Assembly (NCBI GenBank): GCA_963930775.1
Contig: OZ005689.1
Span: 27,850,044-27,914,043 of the forward strand
Reading direction: 5' to 3'
DNA length: 64,000 nt
From: Cliona cf. orientalis
Lineage: Eukaryota > Porifera > Demospongiae > Clionaida > Clionaidae
Below the pieces are notes generated by a model. That model ran no database searches. It was not told where the DNA came from and worked only from the letters and a program-made list of their open reading frames with translations. Of this stretch, positions 46,331-56,384 are shown piece after piece. The translations under genes were made by a program, and so were the position numbers. Within the stretch, counting starts at the first letter, position 1. Each line of letters begins with the position of its first letter.

Positions 46331-46905
46331 AACTCCTTAAGGAAAAATCACACATATTATGTGGGTATATACACACTGGAGCTCTATCTGGCTATATTAT
46401 ATTCACTATCATAAACTGATATACCACATATTATAGGGAATTGTGGTACCTAGAGAGCCTAGAGTGCATGCATAATAATTTCATATATATGCTGAAATAG
46501 ATACAGTATCTGGAATGTGAACTGTGTGCATGCAATTTATGCACAACCTCCCCATACTATATAGGCTATAGTAGAGTTCAGTTTTGTACTAGGCCATAAT
46601 AACACTGCAAGACATGATGGCATGAAGTTAGGCTTCATAGCACAGTGCTTTTGCCATTAAAGTTTTAATTTTAAAATTGAGGAACAGAAGAAAAGTGGGA
46701 ACACTGATGGCAGATCTGGACAACCCTCGCTCTTTCCGTTGAGAACTACAGTCTATAACGCCTATATTGCGTAGATAAAAGGTCAGTCTATTGGTTTATG
46801 TTGATATCTCGGTTTTCATAACGTTTGACCGGTGACACTAAAAACGCCCATAGCCATAATAGTGTATGCGGATGATATGCCAGGTTTTCTCAGATCCGGT
46901 CACAT

Positions 46906-47935
46906 ATGACGAAGAAGCCTGTCAAGCGTGGTACAAAGGTGTGGGTGTTGGGAGACAGTGAGACGGGATATTTCTCCAAGTTCGATGTCTACTGCGGCAA
47001 GGGAACATCACCCGAGAAAAGTTTGGGAGCTCGTGTTGTGAAGACCCTTACTGAGCCACTGAAAGGGAAGTTTCACCATGTCTACTTCGACAATTTCTTC
47101 ACGAGCGCAGAACTGTTGATGGACTTGGAGAAGGATGGAGTGTACGCATGTGGGACAGCGAGGAAGGATCGTTGAGGTTTCCCTAAAGAGAGTCAACCTG
47201 AAAGAAAGGTAAATACGGATAATGGAAATTGTTACTATACATAATAATATATAATATACAGGGGTGAATCAGTCACTGTTCAGAAGGGGAAGTTGTCCGC
47301 TTCAGCTTGGCTGGATCGCAGGACAGTCACTGTTATGGCTACTAACTGTCAGCCAGATGACACCGGAACAGTGCTCCGTGGTACACAAGATGGCTCACGC
47401 ATACCAGTGCCATGCCCCCAATCCATCATTCTGTACAACACATACATGGGAGGAGTAGACAGAGGAGATCAGTTACGGGGATACCACCGCTGTCGTACTA
47501 AGAGCCGAAAGTTCTGTAAGTATTATTTTTTACTTCTTACTTGATGTAGCCATCACCAATGCTTTCATCCTGATGAAGAACCACACAAGCAAGGCTCCAA
47601 AATGACCATCAAGGACTTTCGGCTTGAGTTGGCATCCGAACTGATCGGTGACTATTGTAGTCGTCGCAGATGTGGACGTACTTCGTCCTCCTCCATCCGC
47701 TCCCTTCCTCTTTGACACTTTCCAGTGAAGATCGATGACGACAGTTGCCCCCCTAAGAGGAAGAGAGGCAATTGTGCTCAATGCAGAAAGACCAAGCACA
47801 GTCGCATGAACATGAGCTGGTTCTATCGAGAGTGCTCTGCATGGCTGTGTCGCTCGGGAGATCCAGACGATTGTTTTTTGCAGTGGCATACACGTCTACA
47901 TAACATGTACATATACATATTCAAGCCCAATCAAT
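46906..47935 (+). pseudogene. piggyBac transposase, C-terminal half
   Basis: Resumes directly after the right end of element B with MTKKPVKRGTKVWVLGDSETGYF. It contains the second catalytic Asp (YFDNFFTS, about 47085) and the third (GGVDRGDQL, about 47450), and a C-terminal Cys-rich domain (CAQCRKTK, WLCRSGDPDDCFLQWH, 47768-47890). A short intron-like gap lies near 47175-47262. Frameshifts follow near 47525 and at CCAAAATG near 47600. Together with 20956-21795 this was one gene of ordinary piggyBac length. Confidence 0.9.
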
Positions 47936-47989
47936 AATTATTGCAATGGGTACACAAGAAGAGTACCCTTTACTGAGAATGTATTATGT

Positions 47990-48960
47990 CAAGGGTGTGT
48001 GCACGTATGTAGGGTGTGTGTACATGTATGTGTGCAACTACACGTGCAAGTATTTCATACGCGACTTACTACACATACGGTTATCTCTCAGTTGTGTGTG
48101 TGTGCATAAAATGTTGTAGCCTGGCCAAGCAATTTGGACCGGTGGTGTGTATAAAATAGTGTCATAATATATACCATGCTCTAACAACAAACCTACATAC
48201 ATGAACAAAAAACATGCGTACATGCACTACCATACGCAAACACTAAACTAAACGTACATGCACTCACACACAATCATTCACAAACACTAAATACAGGGGG
48301 TGTGCATGTATATGTACATGAGTATTATACGAGTATTATGTAAATGACTTACCATCCAAAAGATGATCACTTGGTGTATAGTGTGTGTGCGAGTATGTAT
48401 GTGTGTGCGTGTGTGTGTGCACATAATATGGTAGCCTGGTCAAGCAATTTGGACCTGTGGTGTGTGTCATGATTGAAGGTGAGACAGTACACAGTATCAT
48501 GTGATAAGATAACTAATATTAGTCCATAAAAGGAGAAAAGGCATACCTTAAATTTTGTATACACATATTATGGTGTGTACACATAACACTATAGTCCAAG
48601 TGCACAAATTGTGTGCACACATACCCTCCACAGTACAGTACACACCCTTGCATAGTACATAATATTACACGCAAAAAATACACATACACAAACAAACAAC
48701 ATATGTACACAAATATGCACACTTGCGTACACACATACACACCATGCACAAACACTAAACATACGTACGTATACATATGCACTTGCATACGCACACACAC
48801 ACCATGCACAAACACTAAATACACGTATGTATACATAACAATAATACACTCACACACACACACACCATGTAAATGATTATACATATGCGCATACACCATG
48901 CTCAAACACCAACACGCACACACTCACAAGCATACACATACTGCTATAGCACACAAGGCA
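47990..48960. repeat. TG/CA-rich region with an internal duplication
   Basis: 48095-48160 and 48400-48470 both contain GTAGCCTGG-CAAGCAATTTGGACC-GTGGTGTGT. 48610-48940 is dominated by CACATAC/CACACA units. Reading frames here are compositional. Confidence 0.85.
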
Positions 48961-50400
48961 AACTTACATTGGTTGTGAAAATGCCAGGCAAGTTTTAAAT
49001 GTGACATCCATTGAACAGACCTTTTGTAAATGAAAGAGAAGAGTTTATAAAGGAAGATCACTAGTTATCGTACTACTGTAGCACACAGACCTAAGGAGGC
49101 CACACTGTAAGGCTTGAAACACAGACAAAAGCTATAACCTAGACTTGTACGTACAAAGCTTCAATCAGGCAGGGCTAGTCACAGACACTCGGCATGCACG
49201 ATCATTAGCTAGCGCTAGCTATGTATCCAGTGGCCAGCGTGTACTATCAACGATCGGGTAAGTCCTACAAAATATGGGAAAGATCTAAAGCTTTTACTCA
49301 CTCAGTTGCTTATATCATGGAGAACTGAAGGAGACAGAGCAATGAGCTACGCTGTCAGTACACGCTAAGTCAAATGGAGACTGATATTTCAAGTTTATTC
49401 CCCTTCGTACCCCCCCTTATCTTACGAATTCACTTACCTCTTGGCTTTTGTCCCTCGAAATTCCTTTGATTCACAAGATCGGCTGGCTTTCTTGGTATCA
49501 ACGGGTAGCTTAGGCAACCATCTCTTTGAAAAATGCGTGTTGCTAATACAAAAAGTTGATCGTTTAGGCGATATGACCTCCAGACTTCCGTGATGTCATA
49601 TTTCTCTCTGCCCATGCGCGCATATATTATTCCGGCACTAATCGGTTAAATGAACACTTCCGGCACTAGCAGCCACACCCCTGAGACCTGGACAATTAAA
49701 AGGGCGTGGTCACACAACATGTACCTCACTAATGACTTTGATGTGGTTTAGGTGTCATATTCCCCACGTCACGCCCACACAATTTAATGGTACCTTAATG
49801 TAACTGATATGCATTGCTTTCCCATCTCCCCAGGGTCTTTATCAGACTGTTCTCCATACCGTTAGCCGCTACTTTGGATGCTGCTCCTATCAGAAAACTA
49901 TGCCATTGAAATCTGAAGCATCTGCCCAGTGCCTTCTTGACTTCTTAAATAGCAGGAAAATATGCAGTTCAAAATTTATCAAGAGCCCATAGGCAGTAGC
50001 AAATCTTTTGTGCACTCAGTTCGAATGATCAGCCATCCTCCTCACGTTTAAACCAGCTAGCTGCACATAGCCACCGAATAAAGTAGTTTCGTCTACACTA
50101 GAATACCGGCAAAACTGGGCTGGCTTTTTATAGGAGCTGTACTTGCTACTATAAGTATGTGCTCAAATACGTAAGCACAACCCAGTGCTGCAGTATTAGA
50201 ACATCTTGCAATCGAACTGCTACTAACACTCGCCACCATGCAAAAAATGATTCTCAGGGGATAGTGACTGAAAACTGTTATTCACGGCATGCAGTGCAGC
50301 ACAAGGTAAGGGGTGATACTATAAATTGCTCTTTTATCAAGTACTTAATCGCTCAGAAGTACAGTGCTTAAAAACCCCAATATGTGTTGAATTTCATAAT
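48960..50400. other. intergenic; one repeat end
   Basis: No gene supported. About 49766-49798 is the inverted match of the 17597-17631 repeat. 49590-49760 has GGCACTA and ACTTCCGG motifs typical of a short element but no clear ends. Confidence 0.4.
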
Positions 50401-52300
50401 AAAAGAAGTACTCACATTCCAGGTATGATTTCTCCAGCCACTTTGATGCGGATAGGTGGGCGGGCTATCCACCACACCTTGAGGTATGGCTTCTTTCACC
50501 AACTGTTGTACTTGGCAACTAAAACACCCTCTGCAATATCAGGTAAGGCGAAGTGAGTTGATCACCTGTGACAAGAATAACGCTGTCTCCGGCCTGTTCC
50601 TTGTGTACAATACATGCTTCGATGTATATACAGATTTTGTTTGTACCTCTTTCCAAAATTGCATTGTCGGCAAATGCATGAACTGCTGGATCAAGGGCAT
50701 TCCTCTGAACGTCCGTAAGACCAGGCCTCACAGCGGTGGCTTCCATCAGCTTTGAGTGAAGACAGGATAGGACGTTGGTTGCCACCTTTTGGTCAATGTT
50801 GTAGTCAGATGATCCATAAAGCTCCTCTATTCCCACCTTCTCCCAGCATTTCCATGCATGATTTCGATACTGGGAAAGAATTAAATTATAGAAAATCACT
50901 CACCAATCAATAACAAACTACACACTAAGGAAAGAAGGAAATGAGGTCAGCTATAGACAAGATTCAGGGCATACGAGGGCATCACCAATGTATGCCACAC
51001 AGAGGAGTTATCCCAAGGTATAGACAAGGGTGGAAAACAGGTAGCAAAGGGGGGGGGCTCAGACCTTTGACTGTGTACTATGACAACAGTTAGGCTGTGT
51101 GCATATGCCCACAGCCCACCTATCACTCACCAATCAATAACAAACTACACACTAAGGAAAGAAGGAAATGAGGTCAGCTATAGACAAGATTCAGGGCATA
51201 CGAGGGCATCACCAATGTATGCCACACAGAGGAGTTATCCCAAGGTATAGACAAGGGCGGAAAACAGGTAGCAAAGGGGGGGGGGGCTCAGACCTTTGAC
51301 TGTGTACTATGACAACAGTTAGGCTGTGTGCATATGCCCACAGCCCACCTTGGGGGGTCTGGGGGCATGCTCCCCTGAAAAATTTTGGAAATTTTAACTC
51401 TCTGAGAGAGCTTCTGATGCAATCTGGCAGCAGTTTTTGGACTGATTTTTAGTGGCAATTTTTACTCGAGCACTCTTGCAAACACCTAGAATTATTACAG
51501 AACTACGTTGCTCTAAATTGTTTAGTATGGGGGGGGGGGGGATGGGGGGCTGAAGCCCCCTTGCCCTCACCTATTTCTCCGTCCCTGATAGATAGTACAA
51601 TTGTATACTAGACAGATGTCACAATGCAACCAATTTGAAATGCCAAGCGTGTTGATCTCTACACACTTCTTTTTGCTGTAAGGTTTTTATCTAGACGAAT
51701 TTCATTTATGGATGGTCACATACCTGTTATTGTACACATGTGAAAATACCGCATTTTCTCATTATAGGCGCATTTTGCTTATAAGCGCATATTCGTTATT
51801 AACCGCATGCTATTTTGTTGGCCTAAGCACTCACTATTAGGCACATTTCACGTATAAGTGCATAATATTATGTGACCCTTGACCTTGATGTCTACACGCT
51901 TGCTACATGTAGCTAGCTTGCCCAGGGTTCCAGCCTTTTCAAGTTAGTCGATAACGATGGCTACTGTCAATCTTCAGCTTCTTCCATTAATGAATGCCAT
52001 TTCAATCTGGGTGGAACACAATAATCGTGCGAGCGATCAATCGATTGGCCATGCCCCTTAAATGATATCGTGAACGTGCATGCGTTCTCTTTGTAGCTAA
52101 TTTTTATTAGGCGCATCTCACTGTTAGGCACACTTCGCTATTAAGCCCAGGTTTTATTCCAGTGGAGATGCAAGCGCATACGCTAAATAGCGGGAAAATA
52201 CAGTATTGAAGGGAAAAAACTCACCTCCACAGCTGAGCTAGTCCTTGCACCAGTGACAGGACAGATCCCATCACTGCCACTGGTGTACACAGGATCCTGT
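50400..52300 (-). CDS. unrecognised spliced gene, partial
   Basis: A minus-strand exon ending near 50567 (donor GTGATC) and starting after an AG near 50877 encodes YRNHAWKCWEKVG...GLTDVQRNALDP...FADNAILERG. A smaller exon at about 52227-52300 encodes DPVYTSGSDGICPVTGARTSSAVE; a diverged copy of it lies at 59374-59450 with a 4-base deletion. The intron between them holds the 227-bp tandem duplication and a MITE. No domain recognised. Because the exon is duplicated with repeats around it, this may belong to a mobile element rather than the host. Confidence 0.35.
50895..51351. repeat. tandem duplication, period 227 bp
   Basis: ATCACTCACCAATCAATAAC begins at 50895 and again at 51122. The two copies match almost base for base, differing mainly in the length of a G run (AAAGGGGGGG). 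It looks recent. Confidence 0.93.
51747..52205. mobile_element. MITE with TACCGCATTTTCTC / TACTGTATTTTCCC termini
   Basis: Left TACCGCATTTTCTCATTATA and the reverse complement of the right end (TACTGTATTTTCCCGCTATT) form an imperfect inverted repeat. AGGCGCAT and TATAAGCGCA motifs recur inside both arms. Confidence 0.8.
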
Positions 52301-52614
52301 ATAAAAATTAAGATATAATTTGCTCAACTGCAAAAGTTGCTAAAATACACATAAATAACTCCCAAACTTGAAGGCACTATTTACACCTGGAACCGAAACC
52401 GAACCCGAACCCGAACCCGAATCCGAAACCCGAACACCAGTAACAGGATGGCTAGCATGCACTGTGAGCCACCTTGTCGCAGCAAGGAGTAGTACATGTG
52501 GGGAAGGGGCTATTTGAAATCCACTGGTCACAGATCACACATTTTCCATTGGGCTCTTTTCTCAAATCCACTCTTATTTTAGAGTACAGAAATAGGATTT
52601 ACATAAAACAAATA

Positions 52615-54188
52615 GGCCGTTACTATTGCCACCGGAGAATCGGTGGTTACTAGGGCCACACACTGCTGCCACCGGCCGGTGCCTTTACAGCTGAAACAAT
52701 GCTCCTGCCACCGATTATGCACCGACTGAAGGCGAATGCGGGCTTTGAGTCCGTGACTCCGCCTACCTGATGGCATGTCGCTCCATCGCGCGCGCGCATG
52801 CATGTACTACATGTGGCCCGGAGAAAGCTGACAATCAGGGAGCTATGGACTATCTGTGCTCAAAAATGAAATGAAAATCAAACCACATGTCAAGGCACGT
52901 GGTAGGCCAAAACACACTGCCATCAAAGAGTAAAGCCAAAAACGGGAAACGGAAAAAAGTACTCATGAATGCCGGAAAGGAGAATCTTCCACCCAACAAG
53001 AAGGTGTGTCTTGATAAGATGATGCTAGAGAAAAGCGAATCGAACCAGGAACTCCTGCTTATTTAATTAAGATGAGTAGGAAGCGTGTTACAGACTCAAA
53101 GCCGAGAAAAAATGAGATGGAAGTTGACCTTCTTACCAATTGTGAGTCTTCAGGTGGTGAAATGGAATCAGCAGAACTTACCATAAATGGTCAGAATGTT
53201 TATAAAAGCGATCTTCAACTGCTAAAGTCAGATCATGAATGGTTGAATGAGCGTCTTATTAATGCTGGACAGCGAATGCTGCTTGAGAATTTCCCTAACA
53301 CGGCAGGTCTTCATGACATATGCTTTTCTGATACCCTGGCTTTTCCTTGTGATCCTCCTAAAGATGTTGTGGAAATATTGAATGTTATAAGTACACACTG
53401 GATTTGTATCTCAAACGATTGTAAGCCAGGCACTGTTAAGGTTTATGATAGCCTACAATCAGGAGATTTGCCCTTGTCTGTTAAAGAAATCATTGCAGCT
53501 TTGGTAAAGTGTGATATAAAGAAGATTTTTCTCCTTTTTCCTGATGTCCAGCAACAGCCTAACTCATCAAGTTGTGGACTGTTTGCTTTGGCTTACGCTT
53601 CTACTCTATGCGAAGGAAAAGATCCAACCAAATTGAATTTTGATTTTCCTCTTATGTGAATTCATTTTCTCAGTTGTCTTCAGAACAAGAAATTCACTGT
53701 GTTTCCATCAACTAGTTCCATGTACCTCCCAGCTAAACCACTATCGACCAGTTTTAAAATCTACTGTTTGTCGTCTACCAGACAGGGGTGATAAAATGGT
53801 ATCCTGTGATCAGTGCAAAGAGTGGTTCCATTTCGTGTGTATAGGCTTGGATCTAGATTCCGATCTTGAAGATACATGGATGTGTGCAAGTTGCGGTGAC
53901 TAAATATAACTAGCTATAATAATAATATGGCTTATAATAAATTATTATTATTGTGCAACAGTCTTCTATTTAAGTGAACTTGTGAAATTTACAATAATGA
54001 CAGTCTACTGGCTCCGCCTAGTCCACCGGTGTAAGAGTGGCCGCTACGTGCGCAAGTTCAATTTAATCGTTTGTCAGTTGTATACCGGTGGTAGCAGAGT
54101 GATCATGGCTATTGAAGGCACCGACCAGTGGCAGTGGCAGATCTGTGACTTTTTGGACACCGACCTTCCGGTGGTAGGAGCCATTCCG
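52615..54188. mobile_element. Mutator-like element carrying Ulp1-PHD sequence
   Basis: AAACAAATA occurs at 52606-52614 and 54189-54197, a 9-bp duplication as expected for Mutator-like elements. Within it, about 52615-52720 and the reverse complement of about 54080-54188 align as long diverged inverted repeats: CCACCGG, then TCGGTG, then CGGTGCCTT in the same order. Internal palindromes such as CCACCGGAGAATCGGTGG stand out. No transposase is seen. Confidence 0.75.
52872..53903 (+). pseudogene. Ulp1-like (C48) cysteine peptidase with C-terminal PHD finger, broken
   Basis: Upstream of ATG 53072 a Lys/Arg-rich stretch (GKRKK; KENLPPNKK) is open in pieces from about 52872. The main frame shows the Ulp1 catalytic elements in order: THWICIS (His), VYDSLQSGD (Asp) and QQQPNSSSCGLFALAYA (Gln and Cys). 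It stops at a TGA (53657-53659), while the same phase continues with a plausible linker (FTVFPSTSSMYLPAKPLSTSF). A shift then leads into a PHD finger (CRLPDRG...CDQCKEWFHFVC...WMCASC, 53770-53900). Ulp1-PHD fusions are common in animal transposon-associated proteins. Lies inside the Mutator-like element. Confidence 0.75.
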
Positions 54189-55140
54189 AAACAAATATGC
54201 GAGTTGAGCGATGCAGCACAGGATTGCGGCTCCAAAGCAATTCGTTATGTCAAGCTCTTTACCCATATTCACACACACGCACATGTACACTACTGTTCCG
54301 AATGTACCAACAGTGAACTGACACTGTAAAATATATAATAATTGTGAGCGAATTTGAGAAAAGGGCCCACTTCGCGCAAAAATGATTTTTGATTAGTGGT
54401 ATTACGTAAAAGTACGTTGAATTACCTACCTGTTGCACTTTGCTCGTCGTCGCTAGCTGCTTCTGTCATGGAGATATGCGTCCTCAAAGTCCAGGAGTGC
54501 GCGGAGAACGATTTCGAGAAAAACGCGATCAAACGTTGCACTTCCGGGTGAAATTTACATACTGTCACACTATACACAGAGTACAAAGTACAGTCTAAGG
54601 GCTGAATAATTATTGTTATCAGATCGAGTTAAGTGGATAGCTGCTATGTAGTTCTTCGTGTAGATAGGCTATTCTAAAGCCATTGTTACACCATGGAGAG
54701 TGGACGCTGGGAGAAGGCCAACTATCGGTGTGCTTCATTCAGAAAGCGCTCAATCGATGTTAATGCTGGGGGGAGCTTATGAAACTGGTAAGTAGCATGA
54801 GTAGCTAGACACTGTTGCAACGAATGATTGTAACAGCTAGCTACTATGTGAGAGGGAGAGGTAGTGCATGTGTGTGTAGGGGGGTCTGTGTGCATGCAAT
54901 TTACCTGTGGGTGTGTCTTGTCCCTGTAGTAATGAATAACCATCGATGGGTGCTTGTAAAACTAGACCCCATTGATTGTAACAGCTAGCTAGCTAGCTGC
55001 TAGTGTGTGAGAGGGAATGTGTGTTGGGGGGATCTGTGTGTGCATGTAAAGTGCCTGTGGGTGTGTCTTGTCCCTGAAGCAATGAATAACCATTGACGGA
55101 TGCTTGTGAAGCTACACTCTATTGCAGTGTGTGAGGAGAC

Positions 55141-55892
55141 TCGGGCGAGTTAAGGACTGGGACCAGCAAAATTTTACTGTTTTTACCACGTCTTGAAAGC
55201 ATAGTTACAGCAAATTGAAAAGTAATGAATGTGACAGTTATCCCAGGTTCTTCAACCTTTGATGTGGCTAATGATACTCCTTTTAGCCCCGCCCATCAAA
55301 CCGCAACGGCCCCACCTCCATTTTCGTGGAAGCACTTCAGTCAACATGGATCAGCTAGGCGGTGAACTTCTCGGCCATGGATGAGCTAGATAGCCATAGT
55401 AGTAGTTTCTTACTTCGATTTATAACATTTTTGTCGTTTGCAATTTTTAAAATGACCGTTCATTTGGCAGAGAGAGGTGAAAATCAACAAAAGTGCCACT
55501 CCCACATTCTATTTAAAGCCTTCTTTTGAGAAACTGGAGGGGTAAGTTAAAAATTGCAAACGACAGATCTTTAGATATTACTACGTAAGTACTATGAGCG
55601 ATAGAACTCGTCGAACCATCTTGTTCCAACACCCCGCCTAGCACAGTCTACCTATTCCTATACTTCACTACTAGCGGGTGTGGCTTAGGTCACATGACCT
55701 GTCAGTTAGCTGCTCCAGAATCGTCATTCAGAAGGTCTTCTACTTGGATGAATCATTGATAAAGTCAAAGAATTATCACATATGTACTGGATTTTCGGTG
55801 TAAAATTTGTCGATCTGGGAGATAGCTGTGCGGTGGGCGGGGACCCTGCTATGAATATCATTATCGCGCGGGTCCCAGTCCTTAATGCGCCT
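55141..55892. mobile_element. small TIR element inside D
   Basis: TCGGGCGAGTTAAGGACTGGGACC at the left matches the reverse complement of the right end (AGGCGCATTAAGGACTGGGACC). The flanks GAGGAGAC and GAGGAGAG suggest an 8-bp duplication with one change. No coding sequence. Confidence 0.65.
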
Positions 55893-56384
55893 GAGGAGAG
55901 ACTTGTGTGTACACAATTTACCTGTGGGTGTACCGCCCTGTAGCAATTGACACTGATGTCCACGCTGGAAACACTTGTGAAACTGGTAGGTATCTAGACC
56001 CCATTGCAATGAATTAAAACAGCTACTTTGTGTGTATATTCGAGAGCCAGAGTGTGTATGTGTGGGGGGGGGGGGGGGGAGGGGGGACCCTGTATGTATT
56101 TACCAATGGGTGCTATATAACAGATGCTTGTACCAGCTTCTCCGGGGATGATAGTCCATATTGTATCCGAGTACATGCCCAATGTAGGTATAGTATTAAA
56201 ATATCAACCAGTGGGTTCAAGAGCCATGGCAATCTCTGTTTTAACTACTTTGAGTAAGGATTTGGGGGTGGGGGAGGAGGGATAAACACGAGATACACAA
56301 GATACAATGAAATAAAAAATCGAGTTACTTGTCTGGGCAGCTCCTCCCATCATGGCCCACAGCGTGACAAATTCCACATGTTCT

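Larger units (their letters stand above)
32403..46728. mobile_element. KDZ-like DNA transposon, 14.3 kb, inside element B
   Basis: GCTCTTTCC occurs at 32394-32402 and 46729-46737, directly outside the element, as a 9-bp target duplication. Near-terminal inverted repeats are GTCCGGGATTGCCATCAGTGTTC (32409) and the reverse complement of 46699-46721 (GTCCAGATCTGCCATCAGTGTTC). Removing the element with one duplication copy gives a 31-base stretch of B that aligns without gaps to element A (starting at the GGTCTTGTC in A). It holds two divergent genes and two minisatellites, and later received MITEs and element C. The outermost 6-7 bases of the two ends do not match each other. Confidence 0.82.
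21796..46904. mobile_element. DNA transposon B, DUF7869-type, with two nested insertions
   Basis: Left end TGTGACCGGATCTGAGAAAA-CCCGGCATAT and the right-end reverse complement (TGTGACCGGATCTGAGAAAA-CCTGGCATAT) match over 30 bp with one difference. The flanks read CAATA before and TATGA after, a TA duplication if the element starts at TGTGAC. If instead the ends are GTGAC, the duplication is AT, and only that reading leaves the piggyBac frame continuous. Without the BEL (22345-29214) and KDZ-like (32403-46728) insertions it is about 3.9 kb. The gene sits on the minus strand. Confidence 0.88.
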
